From positions 34,201,095 to 34,265,094 of the forward strand of contig CM066989.1 of the NCBI GenBank assembly GCA_033977485.1: 64,000 nucleotides of DNA, read 5' to 3'. Within the stretch, counting starts at the first letter, position 1; each line of letters begins with the position of its first letter. Source of the stretch: Hydrangea macrophylla (Eukaryota > Streptophyta > Magnoliopsida > Cornales > Hydrangeaceae). The translations under genes were made by a program, and so were the position numbers. The notes beneath the pieces were generated by a model, which was not told where the DNA came from, made no database searches, and saw only the letters and a list, made by a program, of their open reading frames with translations. Of the stretch, positions 44,842 to 56,052 are shown piece after piece.

Positions 44842-46353
44842 TTGGTAAAAGAAATGGAACGCTTAGAATTGGATGTGATTCCAGGGATCAACGATGGCTT
44901 GATGATGGCGATTGTAGCACACCCAGATATTATTGATGAGATTCAGAAAGAACAATTCAACGATGTCTATTTGTGCAGAATGAGAGATGAAATATCTTTG
45001 GGAAAGCGATCTGGTTTGGTATTGGAACAAGGGATTCTGAAGTTTGGAAATCGATTATGTGTACCGAATGTGAAAGACTTGAAAGAGAGAATTCTAGAAG
45101 AAGCTCATAGTACTAGATACTCAGTGCACCCGGGAAGTAACAAGATGTACCGAAACTTGAGAGAAAACTTCTGGTGGAAGGGTATGAAGCGTGAAGTCGC
45201 TAAGTTTGTATCCGAATGTTCGACATGTCAACAGGTCAAGGCAGAGAGACAAGTACCCGCGGGGTTACTACAACCTTTGCCAGTGTCAGAATGGAAGTGG
45301 GATGAGATTACGATGGATTTTGTTTCAGGATTTCCACGATCATGTAACAAGAATGATAAGATTTGGGTTATAGTTGACCGGTTAACAAAGTCAGCTCATT
45401 TTCTACCGATCAAGACGACTAAACCGTCCAAGTTAGCGGAATTGTATGTGAAAGAGATTGTAAGACTACATGGGGTCCCAGCTGTGATTATATCCGATCG
45501 TGATAGTAGTTTTACGTCAAGATTTTGGGGAAGTTTGCAAAAGGCTATGGGTACGAAATTGAGTTTCAGTACCGCATTTCATCCTCAGACCGACGGACAG
45601 TCAGAGCGGACGATTCAGACCTTAGAGGATATGTTGAGATTGTGTGTCCTAGATTTTGGGAGTGATTGGGAGAAACACTTACCATTAATCGAATTTGCTT
45701 ACAACAACGGTTTTCAGTCAAGTATCGGGATGACACCGTATGAAGCTTTGTATGGACGTAAGTGTCGTTCACCGGTTTGTTGGACCGAGGTTGGGAAAAG
45801 AAGATTGATAGGACCTGAGATAATACAGTTGAGTACTGAGAAAGTGAAGTTAATCCAGGAGCGACTTAGAGTGGCTCAGAGTCGTTATAAGAGTTATGCG
45901 GACTCTAAGCGACGACCGATGACATTTGAAGCAGGAGACTTTGTGTACTTACGAGTATCGCCTTCGAAGGGCATTGTACGATTTGGGAAGAGGGGAAAGC
46001 TCAATCCGAGATTCATAGGACCTTTTGAGATCCTAGAGAAGGTTGGTCCAGTAGCTTATCGTTTGGCCTTGTCATCCGAGTTGGAACATGTGCACAATGT
46101 GTTTCACGTGTCTATGTTGAGACGTTGTATGACTGACACGAGTAAGATCATTGTACCTGAACCGTTGCAAATTCAGGAGGACTTGACTTATGTGGAACAA
46201 CCAGTGGAGATTCTAGATCGCAAAGAACAAGTGTTGAGAACCAAGACTATTCCAATGGTGAAAGTGCTATGGCGTAGTCATACGTTAGAAGAGGCTACAT
46301 GGGAAAGTGAGGAAGACATGTGGAATGAGTATCCGTACTTGTTCGACGCTTGA
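44842..46353 (+). pseudogene. E3 integrase with chromodomain-like tail
   Basis: 503 codons open in a frame shifted relative to RNase H; the first ATG is internal to the original polyprotein. The HHCC zinc part (EEAHSTRYSVHPGSNKMY...ECSTCQQVKAE) and the DDE core are complete: TMDFVSGFP, IISDRDSSFTSRF and QTDGQSERTIQTLEDML. HNVFHVSMLRRC follows, then the tail PVEILDRKEQVLRTKTIPMV...WESEEDMWNEYPYLF. The reading is free of stops to TGA at 46351-46353. Together with the previous segments, only two lesions (a stop and a one-base frameshift) separate this copy from an open polyprotein. Confidence 0.9.
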
Positions 46354-46371
46354 GGTAAAGTTTGGGGACAA

Positions 46372-46394
46372 ACTTCCTTTTTGGAGGGGAGAGT
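46372..46394 (+). other. E3 polypurine tract
   Basis: TTTTTGGAGGGGAGAGT, directly before the 3' LTR. Confidence 0.75.
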
Positions 46395-48532
46395 TGTCAC
46401 ACCCGTTCTAAAAATTTATAGTTTTATCATGCATAATTGTAAATTGAGAAGTTATCAATGTTAATTGATAATGGTGGATTGAGGTTGACTGTGAGTCAAC
46501 GGTAAGGTGTCAGTGAGGACACGGGAACATGGAAGTTCATATTGCATAATCATGAGTAAATGGCATTTATATGATTTAAATATTATTTGACTTTATCTGG
46601 TATTTTGTGAATAATAATTTTACCTGTATTGGTAAATTGTGGTAATCTTTGATATTGATTATATCATTTTGAGAACTGTGGTGAGAACGTGAGTGGCACG
46701 TTAATTAAAAAGGTAGGTTGTGTAGAGATTCCACAGAATATAGTTTTCGGACGTTATTTTGGACCCAAACGAAACTTAGTCGGAAACTTTTGAAATTTAT
46801 AGTTTTCACTTGTAAAGTTATAAAATGAACGTGTGCGAAGTTTCGAGAGCAAATTAGAAGTTTGAGAAACTTGTGGGGAGGTAAACGTTATTCCCCGAAA
46901 ACTTGCCTATATATAGATGAGTATGAGATTTCAAATCTCATCCAAACTCCTAAATATCTAGAGAGAGGAGAGAGAAGGGAGATTTTGTTGCCACGGGCTT
47001 TGCGACGACAAACGGCGACCGTTCGTCCGTCAGATTTTCTCCAGATTTTAGATTTGAACTCGTGGAGGTAAGACCTACGTTTTGGTACCACTTAGGTCGT
47101 GTTTGGAAAAGTTTTTGTAAAATCTTAATTTTGGACTTTTGGGAAAAATCAGGTAAAACTTGTAGGAATCGTACCAAATTCGAAATCCGACGATTATTTA
47201 GCCCCCTAGACGATCCTTCAAAGTTTGAAGAGATTCGCACGAGGTATGAATTCTAGATCTATGAAATATATGGATTTTCATGTTTTGGACATCACTTTTG
47301 ATATTCTTGGGTCCGGGCGAAATTCATGTGTTAGTTAGGCCCGTTAATTATGCACGTGAAATTATGATAAAAGCACGTATAACTGTTTATGTGAGCATGT
47401 TATGTGTCTACTTGGGTCAAAGGGGAGTTTGGTGCAAATTCATTCGGAGTAAGCTCCTCGAACCTTGAGGATTGTGATCTTGTTGGAATTGGAATTTGTG
47501 GTTGTGTCTGGATTGGAGGTGGGCCCAACCAGTACACGGTACCTGGTATGGAGGAAGGCCCAACCAGTGTACGAGATGCGTGGGAAAGGTGGGCCTCCTA
47601 CGGCATCGACCGGATGAATGCGTACCACTCACCCCAGAGACTATTTCTATGTGTTTTAGATGCTTAAACCATGAACTGTCATATAAGCATACATTTAGAA
47701 TTATACGCTCAGCATATAGCTGAGTAGTGGAGATGTACTCCATTACAGGTAAGAAGAAAGACAAGAAGAATCGTGAGGAGTGAGGCCGAGGAACGCCGGG
47801 GATAACACTTGTATATGTTTTGATTGTTTTATTTTAAATCCTGAAACTTGTGTAAGGATTGGTAATATGTTGTAATAGAACCATAGATTAGTTCTATAGT
47901 ATTGTAATCTTGAAGTTGAACGTCTGCAATTATGTTTTAATACGTTAAAAATCAGTTAGGGTTGTACCTATTGTGGGTGCTGAGAGGCATGAGTTGTTAA
48001 TATTTCAATACAGGGCTGTCAGCAGGGGAGCAGTCGACTGGTCCCTGGATCAGTCGACTGGACCTCGTGGGATTGAGATACTGTAAGGGAATAATAGAAA
48101 AGCAGTCGACTGGACCCCTTGGGCAGTCGACTGAACACTGTTTATTTTAGCTACTGCTTCCATTGATTGAAAAGCAGTCGACTGGATCCCCAGATCAGTC
48201 GACTGGACCTCTTTGCAATATGATGTATTTTTGATTCTGCTTAACAGAGTCGACGGAGCAGTCGACTGGACCCTAGTGCAGTCGACGGGGCAGTCGACTG
48301 AGCCTCTGTTTTCTAAACTATTTCCCTTGAATGTGTTTTCAATGGCCAAAACTTTTTATAACTCTGATTTCAATGTTTTTACAACACAGAGGGGAACGTT
48401 TCCTAAGTTTTAATATACCCAGGGTTGTTTTATAGAAGTTCTTTCCGCTGCGTATTATTAGATGATGTTTGGATGAGCCTTGGTGGCGTGCCACGTGTCC
48501 TATTTCCACGCGTAGTGGGATGGGTCGTGACA
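46395..48532 (+). mobile_element. E3 3' LTR, Tekay/Del-type
   Basis: 2138 bp, TGTCACACCCG...GTCGTGACA, nearly identical to 39517-41642. It is followed by the duplication TCTAT at 48533-48537. Confidence 0.95.
48031..48300. repeat. CAGTCGACTG palindrome cluster, E3 3' LTR
   Basis: Same cluster as at 41153-41410, with one additional GTCGACGGAGCA unit. Confidence 0.85.
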
Positions 48533-50272
48533 TCTATCCTCTCATGTATCATACTCCCATAGGTTCTTGAGTTTGGTTTCCAAATAAAACCATGTTTTGC
48601 AAATACTTGGGAAGTTCTTGAAATGAGTTAGGAATTGATATTCCAAGTGGTTAGAATATTCATCCAAGTTCTGGAAGTATACTTTCAAAACGCCCATTTC
48701 AAAAACCCCTCTTAAACCCCTCATTTTGATTTCAAGAAATAAACCTTGTTTTTCTCGAAACCCTCAAAACAGTGAGTCATTTAACTTCAAAGAATTATTT
48801 TGAGTTCAATACTCAATGTATGAATGCAAGACCACTTGGAAAGTCTTTCTAACTCATTATAGAACATTCATGATTTTTGTTTTGACTTGGAAGCACTTGA
48901 AAAGGGTCCATTCTTGCCCAAACATTCCTTCCAAACATTCTGCCTCTGCTGTTACAGCAGCTAGGTTGACTTTCAACTTGTTTTATAGAAAACTTTTCCA
49001 AAAAGAGTGGTCCCAATTTATTTTTTCCTTGAACTTCAATGTCTTAGGGAAATTTCTGTATAATACGGGCCTGTAGATCTTTCTTTTTTTTTTTTTTTTT
49101 TTTTTTCATTTTCTAAGATTTTCTAACATTTCAGTCGACAGTACGGACTCTATTTCTGGGTAAACTCCATTTTTCATATGATTTCTCTCAATATGTGATA
49201 GTTATTAAAGATTGGTTTTTTGGGTTATGTTCTAGACACAATAAGGAAGATCTCCATAAAAAATCATGCATTAAAAACATTCCTAACCCTTCTTTTCAAT
49301 TTTCAAAAGATCTAGTTACTATTCTGTCCACTATTCACAGCAAGCACATTTTAACTTTCATTCTTTGATTTGATGCTTACATGCACTCCAAATTAGCTCA
49401 TGTCTTAGGAAGTAGTTCATACTACATTTGTACATATCCTATGATGATTTCATTCATTCATTCATACACATTTTAGACTTCTAAGTCATTCTAGGAATCC
49501 ATGAACACAAAGCACACTACAACCTTGGCACATTCTAGATACATACATTGCATCCATGCAAAGATTTGGGACTTTTGTGACTCCTAATCTAAGAAGATTA
49601 TAAGGAATGATCATGATCACACGTTCATACTTCCCCTCGATCTAATCCTCCTTTTTCATCCGTCCCGGGGATTGAGAGATCTTCTTTTCTCAAAGATTAA
49701 CATGCATCATACTAGCTTGCTAAGCATATTTTGATTTCTTTGATTATTTGTTTCAAGAACAATTCATGTCCCCTTTAGATTAGGAAAACTTAATTACTTG
49801 ATACGTGATTAGACATTTTTTCCTAGGTTTATTTGTGTGATCTTTCACTTTGCATTGTGTGATATTTGGCTTAGATCTTATGAATGATATCTTATCTTTA
49901 GATCTTCTATTTCAAATTTTTTTATGTGATGTAATATACTATCATAGTATTAATTGTCGAACCATACATAGTATAAGATGATTATTCGGATGCTAATTGA
50001 GACCCGTCGAAAGACGGGGCGAGTTGAGGGTGTTTTAGTAGCGACAAAGGCTTCTTCCTCTCTCGTACCAAAAGCCCGAACCAAGTTCTTTGGTTATGAA
50101 GGGCCGGTGCCCTTTATCCGTTTGGGTGAGTCAAATTAGGTTTCTTGGTTCCTTAAAGACCAAGTGGTGACTCTGTATCTGTTTTTAACAGACCTTCCTT
50201 TTCTTTCTTTGATCCAAATCAATTTCAAAATAAAAACAAACAAGAGGTGGAATGCCGCGTGTCCACAGGGTG

Positions 50273-50584
50273 GTGACAGGACAGGTGGGTTTTGGAGGTA
50301 GGTTTTGATTTTATCGAAGGCTTTCTGACACAAGTTATCCCACTCGAACTTCTCTCCTTTTCTGAGCAGTTTAAATAGCGGGTCGCAGGTCATGGTGAGT
50401 TTTGAGATAAAACGACTTATGAACTGTATTCTACCCAGGAACCCCCTCAGCTCTTTTTCATTCTTGGGTGGCTGCATTTTGACTATGGCTTTTATCTTGG
50501 TCGGGTCTACTTTAATTCCCCTCTGAGTAATAAGGAATCCTAATAATTTTCCGGTGGTGACACTGAAGGTACATTTCTGTGGGT
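50273..50584 (-). pseudogene. Element Z RT thumb/connection segment
   Basis: Minus strand: GKLLGFLITQRGIKVDPTKI, KNEKELRGFLGRIQFISRFI, EFDNLCQKAFDKIKTYLQNPP-like wording. It is joined on the left (37065) to RNase H across the solo LTR and on the right (51916) to the RT palm across the copia-like solo LTR. Both insertions fall within coding sequence, and the frame resumes after each five-base duplication. Confidence 0.85.
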
Positions 50585-50589
50585 TTAGC

Positions 50590-51910
50590 TACTAGGGATA
50601 TATACTAAAAGCCATACTTTATGTAGTTGATTTATTATTCATTTAATAAAATCAGTTAATCCATTTTTTATGAGAATCTGTGTGGGCAATATTTGTAATA
50701 TATTGTTTATTTAATATTATGCATGTGTGTCTTTCACTCTACATAGTATGTGGTTTGGTGTGTAGAGTTCGGCTTGCACATGGAAGATCAGACCATCGGA
50801 TCTTGTAGAATGTAAGATTTTGGTTTACAGTCTTAGATGGATTGGACACACCATCGGTAGAACTGTAGCATGGTGTTGTAGTAGGTTTGTCTTGACTGCA
50901 GGAAACGGTATAGTTTTAACTCACCATGCTGGTACATTTTGTGTATTAAACGGGACCGACTTGGGGTAATTATCTTTATACTGACTTAAAAGATAATCAA
51001 TACCTCATGACTATTATGAGTGCTTATGCTCTAAATCCTAAGTTATTTTATGGACACGTACATTTGATATTTACACTTTGATCCCTAAAAGTGTGAGATC
51101 CTTAAATGGGTCAATATCTCATTGGATTGGGTGACAATATTAATTGTGTGGTGGATATTAATTAATGATGGAATCCATGTCTCAATTTTGGGATTGATGA
51201 TATCCCCTTGAGAAAACTTATAAGTTTTGATTATGTCAAACCCTGCAGGTGGATTTTGTATCCGACATATCAGATAAGTTAAGCAGAGGATCTCAAGGAA
51301 TTTTAAGAGATTAATTAAATATGATTGTCAATAATTATATTTAATTAATGGATATCTGTAATCTTAACATGGGGAGATAATAAGCATTTAATAACATGGA
51401 GCTCGAAATATATTTTTGAGATAAGGGTAGGAGTGCAATTATAATTCTTTAGTGGTATGAATTATAATTTATGGAAATAGGAATCTGATTCAATTCGAAT
51501 TAGGGTTTCCTAATTCCATAAGGAAGCCTATTCCTTATTGACTTCTTATGGTTCCTATCGTAGCTTATATATATGCTGCTTTGGCTCTCTCCTCAGTTTG
51601 CGTTTTTCCATCAAGAGTATTATAACTCGGAATAGAAAAGAGAGCGTAAAAAAAGAGAGCAAAAACATAAAGGATTTTGAAGGAGCCTACACTCAGTTCG
51701 ATATTCTGGCAGCAAAGGAATACGATAGAAGATCGTGAGCTATTATCGAGCCCGTGTTCTCGATTCGTCTACTACATCAATCCGTTTTAGCAGTTTAAGG
51801 TAACCCTAGTTCCGCCCTTGTAGGGTTATTATAGTTTTCACGTAATTTTTTTTTTGCAGTACCAACTTATACGCGTTGTCAATGGATTCTGGGAACGCAG
51901 TTTCCTAACA
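50590..51910 (+). mobile_element. Solo LTR, probably copia-type, inserted in Z RT
   Basis: 1321 bp, start TACTAGGGATATATACTAAA (TG mutated to TA), end GCAGTTTCCTAACA, flanked by TTAGC at 50585-50589 and 51911-51915. A TATA run (GCTTATATATATGCTGC) is near 51563. There is no coding region and no second LTR. The copia assignment rests on the general look of its ends (GGGATATATACTAAAAG and AACGCAGTTTCC) and is moderate. The small ORF at 51538-51738 is not supported as a gene. Confidence 0.75.
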
Positions 51911-51915
51911 TTAGC

Positions 51916-52529
51916 CTCATCCTAAACTCCCTTAACCTCCCAAAAAACTTCCTCAAAGCCTCCAAGTGCCCTTTCCTCTCCTTAGATTTCACAATCATAT
52001 CGTCTACATACACTTCCACCACTTTATGGATTATGTCATGCAATAACGTGGTAGCAGCCCGCTGATACGTTGCTCTTGCATTCTTGAGCCCAAATTGCAT
52101 CACCCTATAGCAGTTTGTTCCCCATGGCGTGATAAAAGTGGTTTTCTCTCTGTCCTCTGGTGCTATGAGGATCTGGTTATAGCCGGAGAATCAATCCATG
52201 AAGGGCAGAAGCTCATGCCCGACAGTGTTATCAACGAGGACGTCGATATGTGGTAAAGGGAAATCATCTTTAGGGCTTGCTTTGTTTAGGTCTCGAAAAT
52301 CAACGCAAACCCTGACACGACCATCCTTTTTCGGGACAGGCACTATATTGGCGATCCATTCTGGGTACTCGGTGACCATTAAGAATCCGGCTCTTAACTG
52401 CTTTTCAACCTCCTCTTTGACTTTGAGTGCCCATTTAGGCCTCATCCGCCTCAATTTTTGTTTTACAGGTTTTGAATTTGGGAAGACGGGGATGTGGTGT
52501 TGGACTATTTCTGAATCAATAACTGGCAT
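51916..52529 (-). pseudogene. Element Z RT fingers and palm
   Basis: Minus strand: KQKLRRMRPKWALKVKEEVEK, PVPKKDGRVRVCVDFRDLNK, ASPKDDFPLPHIDVLVDNT, then after a stop near 52190 MQFGLKNARATYQRAATTLL and the catalytic VYVDDMIVKSK (about 52000-51975). The wording is typical of the Tat/Ogre branch. The stop at about 52190 and the downstream insertion break it. Confidence 0.9.
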
Positions 52530-52583
52530 ATCATTATAAGACCATGCAAAAACATCTTTGAATTCACTTAATAGTTTGATTAA

Positions 52584-54538
52584 TTATTTGCTTTCTTCTT
52601 TGCCAAGTGTAGAGCCGATGAAGACATTTTGAGGATTATTTTCATTTCCTAGATTAATTGTTAGAGTGTCCTCAATGATTTTATATGTAGATTCTTTTTC
52701 AATTAATTTTTGCAATTCAATGGGTATGTCATGATCATCACATTCATCACATTCATCACATTCATTAAGCGCATTCGAGTAGGCAGGATTAGTCATGCTT
52801 TCATTGATTTTCTTTGGAGTGATTACAACAGACATGGAAATTGAAAGATGCCTCATTTGGGCCATTACAGACTCTAGGTGTGGGGGATACCTATCACTAG
52901 ACTCAAAAATCCACTCTTTCTTGTTCTCTCCTCCCAGATCGGTGATGAAGCATTCTTCCAGATCCCCTGTCTTGGTAATTTCCTCCATCTCTTCTTTCTC
53001 GGGCCCTCTTTTGTCGGTCTTCTCCTGATCTTCCCTATTTTTCTCACTCTTGGCTACCTTTTCTACCAGACCTTCAGCGTATTCATCTTCGTCCTTTCCA
53101 TGACTCGCTTTCATAACTTCTGTGCTCTCTTCGTCCAGCAGATTTTTCATGACCGATTCGTCTAGCGCACCAATCCAATCCTTGGCAGTAACTGACTTAA
53201 CAGGCATCTGCAAGTATGGATCTTCATATACAAAAAACTTGTGGGGAAAGAAGATCTCAAACCCCAGCTTCAAGCACTTATCTTTCTGGTCCACCCATGG
53301 TTCTGGGAAGCCGCAAAAGGGGAAATCTTCTCCTTCCCTCATAAAATATCCATTGAGCGTCTTTAGGTAAGGGTCTAATGGTGCATCGACGACCTTCTTC
53401 TTTTCTTTTTGCCCCTTCTTGGATGGTTGGTACCCCAGACCGTGAGTGTGAGTCTGAGTAGGGATTTTCGGAAACTCCGGCAGGCCTTGGTGGTTCTTTC
53501 CCAACCCAAACCTGGAAAGAAACCCATTTTCTTCATGATCCCTGTGACCAACGGTCTTGCGTATTGATCGAAGTAAAGTGGCAGGAATTCTTTTGGCTTT
53601 TCCTCTTCAATCATGTCGACGAACTTGAACCCTTCCATGTTTGCTTCTTCTTCTTGCAGCTGTAATTCTAGAACCGGTGTGCTTGATGAAGCTTCAGATG
53701 AATGAACCCAGCTGTCCCCGAGGATGTCGCAGACTTTGCTCTTCCAAACACACTTGACCTTTTGATGAATGGTGGACGGTATGGCACCCAAGCTATCCAA
53801 CCATGGCCTCCCTAGCAGCAGATTAAAGGAGGCGGGGATATCAATGATTTGGAATTCAGCTTCTTTATCCACCGGTCTAATAACAAGGTAAAGAAAGATG
53901 ATGCCCATGACCATTCTCTGAGTGTTGTCATACGCCCTGACCTTTTGCTAGGACGGCACGAAGGATGATTCATCTAAGCCCATCCGTTTGGCTGTTCAGA
54001 AGGGGCATACATTCAGAGCAGACCCGTTGTCAACGAGACAAGCGGGTACGGTGTTCCCCAAACATTCAACAGTGACGTACAACGGCTTGTTGTGAATGGG
54101 CCCTCCGGGGGGTACGTCATCCGAAGAAAAGGTAATAGCCAAGGTTGGGATTCTGCCAATCATTCCTACAATATCTTCTGGGGCTATGTTGATGGGAACA
54201 TCAGATTGGTTTAGGGCGTCCAACACTGCCTGCCTGTGGCGTTTTGATGCTATCAATAGCCCCCAAATGGTGACATTGGCTTGAGTTTTCTTCATCTGCT
54301 TTAGTACCCTGTCTTCTTCCTCTTCTTCGTTTAATTTCCCTTTTCTCTTGTCCAATTCTCTCCCTGGATGATCTTCTTCTAGCTCATGTGGTTTGAAGTG
54401 TCTGCCCGACCGAGTTAAATAGCTGACTTCTTCTCTTTCCCATAGATTGTCAAAATATAAATCAACTTTCAAAGTATCCTCCACCATCTCCGTTTCTTTG
54501 TCGATCTCGTACCAAAGATCGTCTTCTACCTGGCTCAC
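52584..54538 (-). pseudogene. Element Z protease and pol N-terminal region with G-patch-like motif
   Basis: Minus strand: RHRQAVLDALNQSDVPINIA (about 54230), the protease site ACLVDNGSALNVCPF (about 54030-53996) with the D-N-G active site usual for Ogre-type elements, and FQIIDIPASFNLLLGRPWLD (53855-53790). A Gly-rich MGFFPGLGWE / MGKNHQGLPEF segment around 53490-53530 resembles the G-patch found in this branch; a one-base frameshift falls exactly there. The following 300 residues (53504-52584) are hydrophilic and acidic and link to RT. Stops near 53990 and 53940 also occur. Confidence 0.8.
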
Positions 54539-54565
54539 GTCTTGACTGTCACTCCCTTGAACCCA

Positions 54566-56052
54566 CTAGTCTGACTGTTCTATTTCACTTTTCTCCGACT
54601 GATCCTCCAAAGTACAGATTGTCGAATCTTTCGACAGCTGGTATGGCTTTCTTGGTGTCCCGACCTTAGTGATTAGCCTAGACGGATCGAAGGTTGCTTC
54701 TTCTATCCCCAAGAAATAAAGGCCCTGCGGTGGTGCCACAGCTTGATGATTCGGAAGCGGATTTCTAGTAACGTTTGGAGCTTTCGTAGGTGGTTCCGAA
54801 ATTACCTTGTTATCGATGAGGTATTGGATTTTGTGCCTTAATCTCATACACCGATCCGTTGAGTGATCCTTCTGCTGGTGAAATTTGCAAAAGAGATCCC
54901 CTTGGAAACTTGGTGAAAGCGGACTTGGTAGAGGTTGAGGTTCCAACTGACGGAGATGCCCTTTTGCTAACAGTCTATCGAGGGTAGTCGATAGTGACAC
55001 TCCCAGATCTGAGAATTTTCTTGGTGCTTTGTCCCCTCCTCTCCTCAGCGTTATGTCAAATTTCCTCTCCGGCCCGTTCAGTGCATTGACATCGGTGGGG
55101 CCAGAATGACCCCTCATTTATCCTCTGTTGGACCCATAGTTTGGCCTCCTGTACCGGTTTGGTTGCTCCTCTTTCTTAATTACCCCCTCTTGGATTGCAT
55201 CCTCTATCCTTGTTCCGACATCGAAAACCTCGGTGAAGGTGTTGATCGATTGAAACCTCATCTTTTCTTGATACACTGGCTATAGATTCTTCATCAGCAT
55301 TCGGATCTGGTCCTTCTTAGACGGCCTTTGCACTATTTTAGCTGCTTTTTTCCTCCATCTGCTCAGATATTTGGCGAACGATTCTTTGTTCCCTTGCCTA
55401 GTGGTCTCCAAATCTCGGACAGTGACATCCAAATCTTGATTGTACTCATACTGTGCCACAAATGCTTTGATCACTTCTTCCCAAACCCTGGTTTTGCTTG
55501 GTTTGAGAGTAAGATACCAGGATAACGCAGCTCCGGTTAAAGTCTGTTGGAATAAGACAGCCATCATTGTTGTGCTCAGCCCACTCGGTTAAAAAGCTCC
55601 AATACACATTCTTACATGGCTGCGAGGATTCCCGGTCCCATCAAACTTGTCAAAATTGGAATATTAAACCCGGAAGGCAATGTCTCACGTACTCCGTCAT
55701 ACAACCCTTCTAGTTCCATCAGATAGGTATCAGCTCCCTGAGCCTTGCGCGTCACCCTTTCCAACATCTCTATTTTCTCGGTCAGTAGCTTCTCTTTCTC
55801 AGTTTTCTCCTTTTCCCTATTGGCCTGTAGTGCATAAGCCCATTGTGCCTCCTGATCATCAAACCAATCACCTTCTCCCCCTAGAGGTGGGTCCACAGTT
55901 GGTGGAGCTACAGGCGGTGGTCGACGATTCAGTGCTTCTATCATTCCCATCATACGGTTCATATTTTTGGCTTGCCGCCTCATTTGCTCTGCTTGTTGTT
56001 CTACCAGTGTTCTTAACCCGTCTATTTCCTCGTTGTTTCTTTCTTCTGCCAT
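54566..56052 (-). pseudogene. Element Z gag (Tat/Ogre type, broken)
   Basis: ATG at 56052 (MAEERNNEEIDGLRTLVEQQ). It has a coiled-coil-like N-terminus with a PPPVAPPTVDPP stretch, and WFDDQEAQWAYALQANREKEK. The capsid core is at 55567-55280 (GAALSWYLTLKPSKTRVWEE and SFAKYLSRWRKKAAKI). The C-terminal FCKFHQQKDHSTDRC at about 54900 is the modified zinc-finger-like motif usual in Tat/Ogre Gag. Stops near 55610, 55585, 55278 and 55120 interrupt it. Gag would form the virus-like particle in the cytoplasm. No extra ORF is seen upstream of gag, unlike classical Ogre elements. Confidence 0.85.

Larger units (their letters stand above)
37071..50267 (+). mobile_element. Tat-type solo LTR (~4.2 kb net) inserted in Z and split by E3
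   Basis: It starts TGTAGACACCCCATTTTG and ends GCCGCGTGTCCACA, flanked by GGGTG at 37066-37070 and 50268-50272. Removing 39517-48532 and its duplication leaves about 4.18 kb with no gag or pol. A single TATA box (TGCTTATAAAAGAAGCC, about 38151) and one TG..CA boundary pair indicate a solo LTR left by LTR-LTR recombination. Its start resembles the Z LTR (TGTAGACACCCCAATTTTG), so it is a related family, in the opposite orientation. A GC-rich block with TGCCGCTGCGGCACTGGCC-type motifs lies at 37935-38000. The alternative is a non-coding LARD-like element, less likely because no internal LTR boundary is seen. Confidence 0.8.

Noticed and set aside
47404..47764. ORFs in the E3 LTRs (both strands)
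   Set aside because: Present in both LTR copies only because the LTRs are duplicates; no domain or start context.
51538..51738. Small gene in the copia-like solo LTR
   Set aside because: Short ORF downstream of the LTR TATA box without domain; best read as LTR leader.
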